DNA from: Bacillota bacterium | Lineage (GTDB): Bacteria; Bacillota; Clostridia; Lachnospirales; Lachnospiraceae | DNA: 62,978 nucleotides | NCBI GenBank assembly: GCA_023408815.1 | Contig: JAEYJO010000002.1 | Location: 1 to 62,978 of the forward strand | Direction: 5' to 3' | Shown here: piece by piece, positions 51,393 through 60,327 of the stretch | Layout: the number at the start of each line of letters is the position of its first letter | How positions within the stretch are numbered: the stretch's first letter is position 1 | Position numbers and translations under genes: made by a program | Notes under the pieces: model-generated | What the model saw: the letters and a program-made list of their open reading frames with translations, nothing else | What the model was told of the DNA's origin: nothing | Databases searched by the model: none

Positions 51393-52246
51393 ATATTTTT
51401 TATGTACTCCTCGCTTAAGGTCTGATCTCTATTTTCTTTAAATATATCCTCATATTGTTTTGGCGTAAGTCCAATCAGTTTCTTGAAGAATTTTGTGAAA
51501 TGGCTTTGGTCTGCAAAACCTGTCTGTAAGGCGGCATCCAGGGGATCTATTCCTTTTTCCAGCAGCTTTTTGGCTTCGCTGATCCGGATAGTTTCAAGAT
51601 ATTGGTATGGTGTGATTCCTCTCTGCTTTGTAAAGTTCCTCAGCAAAGTGTATTTGTTTAGATTGGACAGCTTGCTTAAATCATCCAATGTAATTAATTC
51701 GGCATAATGGTTTTCCATATAATAGCAGCACTCTTGGATTTCCGCACTTACTTCTGAGCGCTTTTCTTTTTCGGGTCTGGTGAATTCCGTAATTAGCTGT
51801 TCGATGAGGAAAAAGAAAATTTCCTCCTTTTCAAAATCTTTCCGCTGCTCCATAATCAATTCGTGAAGCTCACGTAAAGACGGAACGATTTCACTATGGT
51901 GTGCCACCGTAGTGATAAACCGGGGAAGATAGTCCATACCGGTAATTTGTGCGGTTGTTTCCCTCATTATATTCTCATTGATATTAATGCTTCTCCAGTC
52001 GAGAGGTTTCTCATCGATTTGTTGGCAGGTATGATTTTCTAATGGATTAAATAACAACAGATCACCTGCTCCTATGGTGTAATCTTTATTTTTACAGGAT
52101 AAATGCCGGCTTCCGTCTTCCACAAAACCGATTACGTAGTATTCATGGAAGTGATTGGGAAATTTTTGCATTATTCCGTTGAATTGATGTGCTTCAATTT
52201 TTAATTCGTTATCGTAGCGCACTAAACGTTGTTCCCGGTCTGTCAT
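51389..52246 (-). CDS. AraC family transcriptional regulator with cupin sensor
   Basis: A 285-residue regulator. The N-terminal cupin (residues 1-100, FPNHFHEYYVIGFVEDG) has His residues for a ligand pocket, and the C-terminal AraC DNA-binding domain (about 175-275) shows LDDLSKLSNLNKYTLLRNFTKQ and DAALQTGFADQSHFTKFFKKLIGLTPKQY. It resembles regulators of amino-acid exporters. AGGAGGGC lies upstream of the ATG. It is transcribed with the EamA exporter downstream and may sense an exported solute. Confidence 0.92.
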   Translation of the reverse strand: MTDREQRLVRYDNELKIEAHQFNGIMQKFPNHFHEYYVIGFVEDGSRHLSCKNKDYTIGAGDLLLFNPLENHTCQQIDEKPLDWRSININENIMRETTAQITGMDYLPRFITTVAHHSEIVPSLRELHELIMEQRKDFEKEEIFFFLIEQLITEFTRPEKEKRSEVSAEIQECCYYMENHYAELITLDDLSKLSNLNKYTLLRNFTKQRGITPYQYLETIRISEAKKLLEKGIDPLDAALQTGFADQSHFTKFFKKLIGLTPKQYEDIFKENRDQTLSEEYIKNI

Positions 52247-52392
52247 AATATTGCCCTCCTATATATTCCGTATAGATTGTAGCACAGCTTCATAATTTCT
52301 TCTTGTATAATATTGACTTTTTAATTAGTGCTTCCATATCTATTTGTGTCTTTATATAGTCAAATTCAGTTAATGAGGTAAAATGAATGATG

Positions 52393-52417
52393 GTTGACAT
52401 AAAATAATTATGTCAAC
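52393..52417. promoter_or_regulatory. perfect 10-5-10 palindrome, likely operator
   Basis: GTTGACATAA (52393-52402), AATAA, TTATGTCAAC (52408-52417). No T run follows, so it is not a terminator. A TTGACA lies within the left arm but the matching -10 is poor. A homodimeric repressor or activator site is likely. Confidence 0.55.
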
Positions 52418-52462
52418 TTAAGATGATTTGCACAAATAAAACGTGTTAAAATTGTATATTTA

Positions 52463-52491
52463 TTGAATTTTTGGAGTCAATTATATATAAT
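52463..52491 (+). promoter_or_regulatory. sigma-A type promoter of the kinase-like gene
   Basis: TTGAAT at 52463 and TATAAT at 52486 with a 17-base spacer, in very AT-rich DNA. Confidence 0.6.
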
Positions 52492-52559
52492 ATATATAAT
52501 AATTATAATCTTAGCCTTATCGTTGATTATATCAATAGCAATAGAATGGAGGAATGAGT

Positions 52560-53186
52560 ATGGATACAATTATTACGATCGCGAGACAATTCGGCTCAGC
52601 AGGAAGAGAAATAGGGGAGCAGGTAGCAAAATATTTTAATATTCCTTGCTATGATAAGGAGCTGCTTACAAGGGCAGCACAAGAAAGCGGTTTTTGTGAA
52701 GAAATGATCCAGACACACGATGAAAGGCCGACGAATTCCTTCCTTTATAACTTGGTTATGGATACATATTCGTTTGGCTACAATGCATCTTCTTTCGTGG
52801 ATATGCCCATCAGCCACAAGGTTTTTCTTGCTCAATTCAATACGATCAAAAAGATTGCCGACGAAGGTCCTTGCATTATTGTTGGCCGCTGTGCAGATTA
52901 TGCGCTCAGCGATTACAAGAACTGCGTTCATTTATTTATTTATGGAGATGAAGAGACTAAGGTAAAACGCATTATGAATAAATACAATTTAACAGAAGCA
53001 AAAGCGAAGGATTTAATGGCGAAAAAGGACAAACAGCGTCAGAGCTATTATAATTATTATTCCTCAAAGAAATGGGGCCGTGCAGACAGCTATGATCTGT
53101 GCATTAACAGCAGCGTGCTGGGAGTCGAAGGAACTACGAACCTGATTGTTCAGTTTGTTGAAGATTTCGAAACCAGAAAAAGATAA
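52560..53186 (+). CDS. cytidylate kinase-like family protein
   Basis: A 208-residue P-loop kinase of the Cmk-2 type. It begins TIITIARQFGSAGREIGEQVA, where GSAGREIG replaces the Walker A GxxGxGKS/T loop, a change typical of this family. YDKELLTRAAQESGF follows, then IVGRCADYAL and FIYGDEETKVKRIM, and a DLCINSSVLG strand near the end. True substrate is unknown. ATG at 52560 is preferred for ribosome spacing (GGAGG eight bases away). A strong terminator follows. Confidence 0.88.
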   Translation: MDTIITIARQFGSAGREIGEQVAKYFNIPCYDKELLTRAAQESGFCEEMIQTHDERPTNSFLYNLVMDTYSFGYNASSFVDMPISHKVFLAQFNTIKKIADEGPCIIVGRCADYALSDYKNCVHLFIYGDEETKVKRIMNKYNLTEAKAKDLMAKKDKQRQSYYNYYSSKKWGRADSYDLCINSSVLGVEGTTNLIVQFVEDFETRKR

Positions 53187-53215
53187 AAAGCAGCGATATA
53201 AATTTTTTGATAAGG

Positions 53216-53246
53216 TAAGGGAAGCCGTAACGGCTTCCCTTATTTT
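53216..53246 (+). terminator. terminator of the cytidylate-kinase-like gene
   Basis: TAAGGGAAGCCG at 53216-53227 pairs perfectly with CGGCTTCCCTTA at 53231-53242 with a three-base loop, then TTTT. Confidence 0.92.
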
Positions 53247-53469
53247 GAACTTTGCACTATGTTCTAGTTCCATAGGATAATGTTCTTCAAGTGAATGTGA
53301 TTTATAATATCTTTCAGATAGTTTCTTATAGCATTTCAACTAATATTTTAAAGTTTAGACAAATTGAAATAATGTTTGCTTATACACAGACAATGATTGA
53401 ATATAGTTGTATAATGGTAAAATATAAGGTTAATAATCATAAATAGGAAGGCTAGGAGGAGAGCAGGCT

Positions 53470-54234
53470 GTGGAAGAGAAGTATTTTATTTGGAATTCGA
53501 ACATAGAAGAGATTGTTTCAGGATATAAGAAAGAGGGAGGTTTCTATACATGTACTCTGTGCGGCAGAAAATTTAAAAAGGGCTCAATTTTTACGATAAA
53601 CGAGAATTTATATGATGCCTTTGGTGCAGTTAATGAGCATCGCGTCGCAGAGCATGGCTTTACCGTAGATTATATATTGGAACAAAGTCCGTCCTTTAGC
53701 GGAATATCGGAGGTACAGCAGGAAGTACTGAAATTGATGTCCGAAGGAAAAGACGATAAAGTGATTTCTCAGAGTATCGGGATCGCCCAGTCTACAGTAA
53801 GGAATCATCGTTTTAAGCTAAGGGAAAAGGAGAAACAGGCGAAAGTCTTTCTCGCTCTTATGGATTCACTGGAAGAGAAGACGAATCGTTCCATCGATCA
53901 GGCGGATATTGGTATCATCGAAGAGCTTCACGCCGCCGCAACGATGATTGATGACAGATACAATATTACCGATGTCGAGAGAGAAAAGACAATTAGGACT
54001 TATATGGATGAAACCGGCGCCATCAAGCAATTTCCGGCAAAGGAAAAAAAGAAGATTATTGTGTTGAGGGAAATTGCAAATAACTTTAAGACGGAGCAGG
54101 AATACAGTGAAGCTGAAGTAAACAGAATCCTGGAAAGAATTTATGGCGATTTTTCAACGATACGTAGGGCATTAATCGAATATGGATTTCTGGACCGGTC
54201 TGCTGATTGCAGTGTGTATCGGGTAAGAAGTTAA
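53470..54234 (+). CDS. DUF2087 transcriptional regulator with zinc finger and LuxR-type HTH
   Basis: A 254-residue regulator. Near the N-terminus TCTLCGRKF plus a later NEHRVAEHG form a possible C2H2-type zinc site. A LuxR/FixJ-like helix-turn-helix follows (about residues 80-115, EVLKLMSEGKDDKVISQSIGIAQSTVRNH). The C-terminal DUF2087 domain (about 195-254) includes RTYMDETGAIKQFPAKEKKKI and IYGDFSTIRRALIEYGFLDR. Such regulators often respond to unknown cues. The start is the GTG at 53470 with AGGAGGAG upstream. It is a single gene; gapN lies 250 bases on. Confidence 0.88.
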   Translation: MEEKYFIWNSNIEEIVSGYKKEGGFYTCTLCGRKFKKGSIFTINENLYDAFGAVNEHRVAEHGFTVDYILEQSPSFSGISEVQQEVLKLMSEGKDDKVISQSIGIAQSTVRNHRFKLREKEKQAKVFLALMDSLEEKTNRSIDQADIGIIEELHAAATMIDDRYNITDVEREKTIRTYMDETGAIKQFPAKEKKKIIVLREIANNFKTEQEYSEAEVNRILERIYGDFSTIRRALIEYGFLDRSADCSVYRVRS

Positions 54235-54392
54235 ACAAATCCTTTCATTGAGCTATTCCATATCCGTACAGGCAGGTGGCACGTCTGTATATCAGATGTG
54301 GCGACTTGAGTGAAGTGTTGGATAAAAATGTGTGACTCCAACCTTAGGGCATATAGTAACTTTTCGGTACTATCTTACTAATTAGTGCCTTA

Positions 54393-54420
54393 TTGACATA
54401 AATTAACTATATGTTAGAAT
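54393..54420 (+). promoter_or_regulatory. sigma-A type promoter of gapN
   Basis: A perfect TTGACA at 54393 and TAGAAT at 54415 with a 16-base spacer and TGn-extended -10 (TGTTAGAAT), 65 bases before the start. Confidence 0.8.
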
Positions 54421-54484
54421 ATCATTTAACTATTAACATATTCATTTATAACTTTTTACAAGGTGAATAACAGGAGGAAATAAT

Positions 54485-55951
54485 ATGATGACTTTAATCA
54501 AAGATGATAATAATCTATATAGAAATCTCATAAATGGCCAATGGGTTGACAGTAAAGACAGTAAGTATATTACTGTAACATCTCCTATTGATAATTCGGT
54601 TATTGGAAGTGTACCCGCAATGACAAAAAATGAGGTGGATTTAGCGGTACAAGCGGCAAAGGAAGCGCAGAAGAGCTGGAAGCATGTGACAATAGATGAA
54701 AAAGCGGAAATTTTGTATCATGCAGCTGAAATTCTTCTGAAAAACAAAGAGGAGCTAGCCGGCCTCATGGTAAAAGAGATAGCGAAAGACAGAAAGAGCG
54801 GTCTTTCCGAAGTGGAGCGAACGGCCGATTTCATCAAGTTTACGGCAGATACCGCCAAGAATATTTCCGGTGAAAGTATTCCGGGAGATAGTTTTCCGGG
54901 AGGAAAAACAAATAAAGTTTCTATTGTAAGAAGAGAACCTCTGGGAGTTGTTTTAGCAATTTCTCCATTTAACTATCCTGTGAATTTAGCTGCATCTAAG
55001 ATTGCGCCGGGATTGATGGCTGGGAATTCTGTTATTTTAAAACCGGCAACGCAAGGCAGCTTATGCGGATTATATTTAGCAAGAGCTTTTCAGGAAGCAG
55101 GAGTTCCTGACGGGGTTTTAAATACTGTTACCGGAAAAGGCAGTGAAATAGGCGATTATATTACTACTCATCCGGGAATTAACTTTATTAATTTTACCGG
55201 CAGTACAGAGGTTGGCCAGCATATTTCACAAATAACGAATATGGTACCGCTGTTGATGGAACTTGGCGGAAAGGATGCCGCTATTGTTTTGGAAGACGCA
55301 GATTTAGAGCTGACAGCCAATAATATTGTTGCGGGAGGGTATTCTTATTCCGGTCAAAGATGTACTGCAGTTAAGCGAATTTTAGCAGTAGATCAAATCG
55401 CAGATCAATTGGTTGAAAAGATAATGTCTAAGATGGAAAAGTTAACCTATGGAAATCCATTAGAGAAGGATGTTGATATCGTTCCATTAATCAGTTCGAA
55501 GGCAGCGGATTTTGTCTGTGAACTGATAGATGATGCGAGAGAAAAAGGTGCTAAGCTGCTCGTTGGCGGGAATAGAGAAGGAAATATTATCACGCCGACT
55601 TTGTTCGATTATGTTACGACTGACATGCGAATTGCCTGGGAAGAACCATTTGGTCCGGTGCTTCCGATTATACGTGTGAAGGATAAAGACGAAGCAATAG
55701 AAATAGCAAATGCATCCGAATATGGACTTCAATCTGCAGTATTTACACAGAATATCAATGATGCCTTTTACGTGGCAGACAAATTAGAGGTAGGCACTGT
55801 TCAAGTGAATAACAAAACAGAAAGAGGCCCCGATCATTTCCCATTTCTTGGAGTAAAAGCTTCCGGGATTGGTACACAGGGAATTCGTTATTCCATTGAG
55901 TCTATGTCCAGGCCTAAGGTAACTGTCATTAATTTGTCGCATCAGGAATAG
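54485..55951 (+). CDS. gapN: NADP-dependent glyceraldehyde-3-phosphate dehydrogenase (non-phosphorylating)
   Basis: A 488-residue aldehyde dehydrogenase that fits GapN, which oxidises glyceraldehyde 3-phosphate directly to 3-phosphoglycerate while making NADPH. Visible are the N-terminal NLINGQWVDS, the NAD(P)-site FTGSTEVG, the general base Glu in LMELGGKD, and the catalytic Cys in YSGQRCTAVKRI (about residue 297). The region AIVLEDADLELTANNIV is GapN-like. It is a single gene between two regulators. Substrate is inferred by resemblance; a related aldehyde dehydrogenase is possible. Confidence 0.9.
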   Translation: MMTLIKDDNNLYRNLINGQWVDSKDSKYITVTSPIDNSVIGSVPAMTKNEVDLAVQAAKEAQKSWKHVTIDEKAEILYHAAEILLKNKEELAGLMVKEIAKDRKSGLSEVERTADFIKFTADTAKNISGESIPGDSFPGGKTNKVSIVRREPLGVVLAISPFNYPVNLAASKIAPGLMAGNSVILKPATQGSLCGLYLARAFQEAGVPDGVLNTVTGKGSEIGDYITTHPGINFINFTGSTEVGQHISQITNMVPLLMELGGKDAAIVLEDADLELTANNIVAGGYSYSGQRCTAVKRILAVDQIADQLVEKIMSKMEKLTYGNPLEKDVDIVPLISSKAADFVCELIDDAREKGAKLLVGGNREGNIITPTLFDYVTTDMRIAWEEPFGPVLPIIRVKDKDEAIEIANASEYGLQSAVFTQNINDAFYVADKLEVGTVQVNNKTERGPDHFPFLGVKASGIGTQGIRYSIESMSRPKVTVINLSHQE

Positions 55952-56107
55952 TACATTATATATTTTTAAGGCTTTTTATAATTAGAGGCATTCTTGACTC
56001 TTGCTGCATTTAAATTACGGAGATTATCGATATATTATTTCATATGTGCAACTTATATCATGTAATTGTCTGCAGAAATTGATATACTGTAAAAAGGAGT
56101 GAAGCAA

Positions 56108-56449
56108 ATGTCTGTACAAACAATAGAAACAATGGCAAAGTGGGTAGAAAATAACATAACGGAAAACCCGAGTCTGCAGGATATGTCATCATATGTTGGA
56201 TATTCGCCGTATTACTGCTCTACGAAGTTTCGGGAGCACATGGGTATGACATATAAACAGTTTCTTGCTCAATGTAAATTAAAAGGTGCCGCTTATGATC
56301 TTTGCGTAACCAATGACAAAATAACCGATATTGCGTTTCGATACGGATACTCGTCATCGGAATCGTTTGCCAGAGCTTTTTCTAAAGCGTTTCAATGTTC
56401 GCCGCGTCAATATCGGAACGCTTTCGGTTTTCTGCCGGGTTCCCTTTAG
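56108..56449 (+). CDS. stand-alone AraC-type DNA-binding domain protein
   Basis: A 113-residue protein that is just the two helix-turn-helix motifs of AraC regulators (residues about 22-42 and 70-92; PSLQDMSSYVGYSPYYCSTK and DIAFRYGYSSSESFARAFSK). No effector domain is visible. It may be a truncated member of the group that normally continues into a GyrI-like domain; the sequence after FGFLPGSL stops in frame. AAAGGAG lies before ATG 56108. Small SoxS/MarA-like proteins are also of this size, so a functional protein is possible. Confidence 0.82.
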   Translation: MSVQTIETMAKWVENNITENPSLQDMSSYVGYSPYYCSTKFREHMGMTYKQFLAQCKLKGAAYDLCVTNDKITDIAFRYGYSSSESFARAFSKAFQCSPRQYRNAFGFLPGSL

Positions 56450-56491
56450 GGCATATTGCTCCCTCCGAATTCATAGATGTGAGGAGATAAG

Positions 56492-57367
56492 ATGTCTGAA
56501 AAATTTGGAAGAAATGATCTCTGCTGGTGTGGCAGCGGTCGAAAATATAAGAAATGTCATGGCCCTATTGAAGAGCAGATTGAAATTTATCGCTTAAAGG
56601 GATGTGAAGTACCTCATCGGAAATTGCTTAAAACAGAACAACAGCTTGAAGGTATGCGGGAAAGCAGCAAACGAAACATCGCTTTGCTGGATTTCATTAC
56701 AAATTATGCGGCTGCTGGAATCACTACGGAAGAACTTGACCGGCTCATCTTTGAGAAAACCAAGGAACTGGGAGGAATTCCGGCAACACTTAATTATAAC
56801 GGATACCCCAAGAGCGTGTGTATCTCGATCAATGATGTTGTGTGTCATGGTATTCCCTCTGATCGTATATTCCTGCAAAACGGGGATATTGTAAATATTG
56901 ATGTGTCTACAATTTACAACGGCTTTTTTTCAGATTCTTCACGCATGTTTTGTATTGGTGATGTTTCCGCCGAGAAACAAAAACTGGTTGATGTCGCGAA
57001 AGAGTGTGTGGAGCTTGGCATTGAACAAGTAAAACCGTGGGGATTTCTTGGAGATGTTGGGCAAGCGGTTCATGACCATGCAAGGGAAAATGGATATTCT
57101 GTTGTTCGAGAAATCGGAGGCCACGGTGTTGGTCTGCAATTTCACGAAGATCCCTGGGTCGGTTACGTAACAAAGCAAGGAACAGGAATGCTTTTAGTTC
57201 CGGGGCTTGTTTTCACGGTAGAACCTATGATAAATATGGGAAAATCCAATATAGTAACGGATAAACACGATAATTGGACTGTTCGCACTGCTGACGGGAA
57301 GCCGTCTGCTCAATGGGAAAAAACAGTATTAGTTACCGAAACCGGTTATGAGGTATTGACATATTAG
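56492..57367 (+). CDS. map: type I methionine aminopeptidase with SEC-C motif
   Basis: A 291-residue metallopeptidase that removes initiator Met. An N-terminal SEC-C zinc motif (CWCGSGRKYKKCHG, residues 11-24) is followed by the pita-bread catalytic domain. Metal-ligand residues are visible in NIDVS (Asp), FFSDSSRM (Asp), GGHGVG (His), FTVEPMI (Glu) and QWEKTVLV (Glu), and HGIP carries the substrate-contact His. The SEC-C form is a second MetAP in many Firmicutes. It is 15 bases before the nitroreductase gene. Confidence 0.95.
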   Translation: MSEKFGRNDLCWCGSGRKYKKCHGPIEEQIEIYRLKGCEVPHRKLLKTEQQLEGMRESSKRNIALLDFITNYAAAGITTEELDRLIFEKTKELGGIPATLNYNGYPKSVCISINDVVCHGIPSDRIFLQNGDIVNIDVSTIYNGFFSDSSRMFCIGDVSAEKQKLVDVAKECVELGIEQVKPWGFLGDVGQAVHDHARENGYSVVREIGGHGVGLQFHEDPWVGYVTKQGTGMLLVPGLVFTVEPMINMGKSNIVTDKHDNWTVRTADGKPSAQWEKTVLVTETGYEVLTY

Positions 57368-57381
57368 TAAAGGAGATTACC

Positions 57382-57921
57382 ATGCTAGAACAAATAGGAA
57401 ACAGAAGAAGCATCCGTAAATATCTAGATAAAAAAGTTGAAAAAGAGAAGCTTATCCAAATATTAGAAAGCGCCAGATTAGCGCCATCCGGAAGCAATAC
57501 ACAGCCTTGGATGTTCGTTGTAGTTGAATCAGAGGAAATAAAAGAGAAATTATCAAATGTTGATCATCACCAACAGTGGATGATGACAGCCCCTGTATTT
57601 ATTGTGTGTGTAGCAGATATTCGTTGTCGCATTTCGGAAGGTATCAGCGTAAGGCTGGATGAGAACAGTCCTGAACCTGAGCTCAAGCAAATTATCAGGG
57701 ATACAGCCATTGCGATGGAGCATATTTTGCTTGAAGCGGAGCATTTAGGATTGGCAACCTGTTGGACAGCATGGTTTGAACAAGATGCTGTCAGACCTAT
57801 TCTGAACATTCCGGAAGATAAGTATGTGTGCGGAATAATTACGCTGGGATATGGTGATGAAGCACCAAAGCAACGGCCGAGGAAAGAGTTGGAAGAAATT
57901 GTCCGGTATGAAAAATGGTGA
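57382..57921 (+). CDS. nitroreductase family FMN protein
   Basis: A 179-residue FMN-dependent oxidoreductase. The FMN-phosphate site is IGNRRSIRKYLDKKV (about residues 5-19), with ARLAPSGSNTQPW (about 32-44) and LGLATCWTAWFEQDAVR (by its ends LGLATCW and DAVR) and a GIITLGYGDE turn before the end. Substrate is unknown. It is directly downstream of the methionine aminopeptidase and ends before a strong terminator. Confidence 0.9.
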   Translation: MLEQIGNRRSIRKYLDKKVEKEKLIQILESARLAPSGSNTQPWMFVVVESEEIKEKLSNVDHHQQWMMTAPVFIVCVADIRCRISEGISVRLDENSPEPELKQIIRDTAIAMEHILLEAEHLGLATCWTAWFEQDAVRPILNIPEDKYVCGIITLGYGDEAPKQRPRKELEEIVRYEKW

Positions 57922-57981
57922 TGAAGCTTTTAGAAATATTTTGTTATTGACATATTAAAGATAATATGATATAAAATTTTC

Positions 57982-58017
57982 AAGCAAGGGCGTTAAAATA
58001 AACGTTCTTGCTTTTTT
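57982..58017 (+). terminator. terminator after the nitroreductase gene
   Basis: AAGCAAGGGCGTT (57982-57994) pairs with AACGTTCTTGCTT (58001-58013) with two G-U pairs, then TTTTTT. Confidence 0.88.
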
Positions 58018-58076
58018 ATTTTCATTAAAATGGTTAAAGTGTCCTATTATCAGAATTTTTCTAAGGAGTGATGCTT

Positions 58077-58832
58077 ATGAAAATGAAGACATTTTGTATT
58101 AAGCGTAATATCAATTATCAGGAAGTGATGGCAAACGGTAATTTATTTGAAAAATTCTATGAAATTGATAATCCGTGTAATGATAAATTAATTACAATAC
58201 CGGATGGAAGCATTGATATTCAATGCCTATGGAGAAATAACAAGCTGAAGGTATTGATAGTAGGAAGTTTTCGTGAAGGAGGAACCTCTCTTCTTACAGA
58301 ATATGACAAATGCTTTGGCGGAAGATTGATCAGAGGGGTTGTTCCGTCATGCTTTAAAGGGTTTATGGAGGATATTATCAGCAACAGAATTCCTATAGAA
58401 TCTTTTCTTAGGATACCGGAGATGGAAGATTTAATAAGTTTTGATTTACCCTTGGAGCAAAAGGCGGATTGTATGTTATCCCTGCTTGAAAATGCAATGA
58501 TAACTAATGAGAACATCATTACCAAACATATTATTAATACGATTGAAAAAGAGCACGGAAATGTAATTATAGGAGATATGGTTGAAAACTTAGGGTACAG
58601 TCACCGTTATACAAACCGTGTCTTTAAAAGCAACGTAGGTTTATCCATTAAAAATTATGCCAACATTGTTCGTCTACAGGAAAGTTTACGATATATCAGA
58701 CTTCAAAGAGAAGATGATATCTACAGCAAATTAGGATATTATGATCAGGCTCACTTTATTCACGACTTTAAGAGGTTTTCTTCATTTACACCGAATGCCA
58801 TGAAAAAAATACAGGATATAAATTTTGTATAA
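58077..58832 (+). CDS. AraC family regulator of the omega-amino cluster
   Basis: A 251-residue regulator. The N-terminal 150 residues form an unusual sensor (IPDGSIDIQCLWRNN, DKCFGGRLIRGVVPS) that resembles the AraC group with DUF6597-like input. The C-terminal AraC domain (about 155-250) has VIIGDMVENLGYSHRYTNRVFKS and IYSKLGYYDQAHFIHDFKRFSSFTP. AAGGAG lies eight bases before ATG 58077, in preference to an ATG two codons upstream. It is 200 bases before the dehydrogenase gene on the same strand and is probably its regulator. Confidence 0.88.
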   Translation: MKMKTFCIKRNINYQEVMANGNLFEKFYEIDNPCNDKLITIPDGSIDIQCLWRNNKLKVLIVGSFREGGTSLLTEYDKCFGGRLIRGVVPSCFKGFMEDIISNRIPIESFLRIPEMEDLISFDLPLEQKADCMLSLLENAMITNENIITKHIINTIEKEHGNVIIGDMVENLGYSHRYTNRVFKSNVGLSIKNYANIVRLQESLRYIRLQREDDIYSKLGYYDQAHFIHDFKRFSSFTPNAMKKIQDINFV

Positions 58833-59032
58833 TATTCTAATGATCGGATTGGCCGATTTTTTACAATTACTTTTATAAAAACAATTATATTATGATTCTA
58901 TAAAAAGAAAAGGAGCAATGTCTTACAAATGATATTGCTCTTTCCTTATTACAATGCGAGAGACTAAAAGATAATCTATTCGCACTATCATAAAGACCAT
59001 ACAGGCAACTGGCAGAAAGGAAGACAATAGGT

Positions 59033-60175
59033 ATGAAAAAAATGGTATTTACAAAAACAGCATTGATTACGGGAAGAGATGCACTTGATTATTTGAAAAA
59101 TATAGAGTATAAAAAAGCGGTTATTGTAACCGGCGGTCAATCCATGGTAAGAACAGGTGTCATCGATAGAGTAAAGGCGATTATGCATAGAGAAGCATGT
59201 GAGATTGTTTTATTCAGTGGGATCAGTAAAAATCCCACAACCGGGCAAGTGGAAGAAGGCGTTGCATTTTTTCATAAAGAAAAACCGGATGTCGTATTGG
59301 CGCTCGGCGGAGGATCTGCGATTGATGCTGCAAAAGTCATGCTCCTTTTCTACGAGCATCCGGAAATAAGCTGGGATACTGTATTTTCTATGTCTCTTGA
59401 GGATAAAAAATTAAGAACTAAATTGATAGCCATACCTTCCACATCAGGAACAGCATCAGAAGTAACACAAGTCAGCGTTATTACATTGGAAGAACAACAG
59501 TTCAAATTAGCGATTAAAACCGAACATATAAGACCGGATATTGCCATATTGGATCCGAACCTTCCTGTAACATTACCCGCTCATATCGTTGCTGAAACAG
59601 GAATGGATGCCTTAACCCATGCACTGGAAGCATACATAAACAAAAATGGAAATGATTTCACGGATGCCCTTGCCAAGGAAGCCATTGAAGGTATCATGGA
59701 ATGGCTGCCACTTTCATATAAGGAGGGAACCGTAGAAAGCAGGGAAAAAATCCATAATTTTCAATGCATGGCCGGCATGGCATTTTCCAATGCTGGACTT
59801 GGTATGGTGCATGGAGTGTCACATGCTTTTGGGGGAAAATATAATCTTGCACACGGACTTGTTAATGCCATAATTCTTCCGTACGCAATGGATTATAATA
59901 AAAAGGATGCAGAGGTTGCCTCTAAGTACACAAAATTATCCCGTATACTGGAAACGGATATTATAGAAGGTGTTAAGCAAATGAATCGCGAACTGGATAT
60001 TGCAGCATGCATTGCAGATATTGGAATCACAGAAGAAGAGTTTAAGAGAGATTTTTATGAGATTTTGCAAAATTCCATGAAGGGAGCAACAGTTGTTAAT
60101 CCAATTAAAGTGTCTCCAGAAGACATGGAAAAGTTTATTAATTGTGTGTATTTCGGTATAAAGGTTACGTTTTAG
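59033..60175 (+). CDS. iron-containing alcohol dehydrogenase
   Basis: A 380-residue group III dehydrogenase. The NAD-binding GGGSAID motif lies near residues 93-99; the Fe ligands are Asp in VAETGMDALTHALEAY with its His, and His residues in GMVHGVSHAFGGKYNLAHGLVNAI (given by ends GMVHGVSH and NLAHGLVNAI). Members include 4-hydroxybutyrate dehydrogenase, butanol dehydrogenase and sulfoacetaldehyde reductase. The adjoining class III aminotransferase suggests it reduces the aldehyde produced by transamination. The substrate is inferred only from the neighbours. Confidence 0.9.
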   Translation: MKKMVFTKTALITGRDALDYLKNIEYKKAVIVTGGQSMVRTGVIDRVKAIMHREACEIVLFSGISKNPTTGQVEEGVAFFHKEKPDVVLALGGGSAIDAAKVMLLFYEHPEISWDTVFSMSLEDKKLRTKLIAIPSTSGTASEVTQVSVITLEEQQFKLAIKTEHIRPDIAILDPNLPVTLPAHIVAETGMDALTHALEAYINKNGNDFTDALAKEAIEGIMEWLPLSYKEGTVESREKIHNFQCMAGMAFSNAGLGMVHGVSHAFGGKYNLAHGLVNAIILPYAMDYNKKDAEVASKYTKLSRILETDIIEGVKQMNRELDIAACIADIGITEEEFKRDFYEILQNSMKGATVVNPIKVSPEDMEKFINCVYFGIKVTF

Positions 60176-60327
60176 CCGGGCTTGTTTTATATATTAGGGC
60201 TACTTTTTACAATAACCAGAGAAAAACCAATGCTAATATGACTTAAATAGGCAGGGCATAACAGCCAAAAAAGAAAAGCCATTAGAGACATAGTTATTAA
60301 GGCTTACCATAAAGGCAGGAGGATACC

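Larger units (their letters stand above)
52247..52559. other. divergent regulatory region
   Basis: No gene. The region lies between the AraC gene (minus) and the cytidylate-kinase-like gene (plus). It contains the 10-5-10 palindrome at 52393-52417 and a promoter at 52463-52491. Confidence 0.6.
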
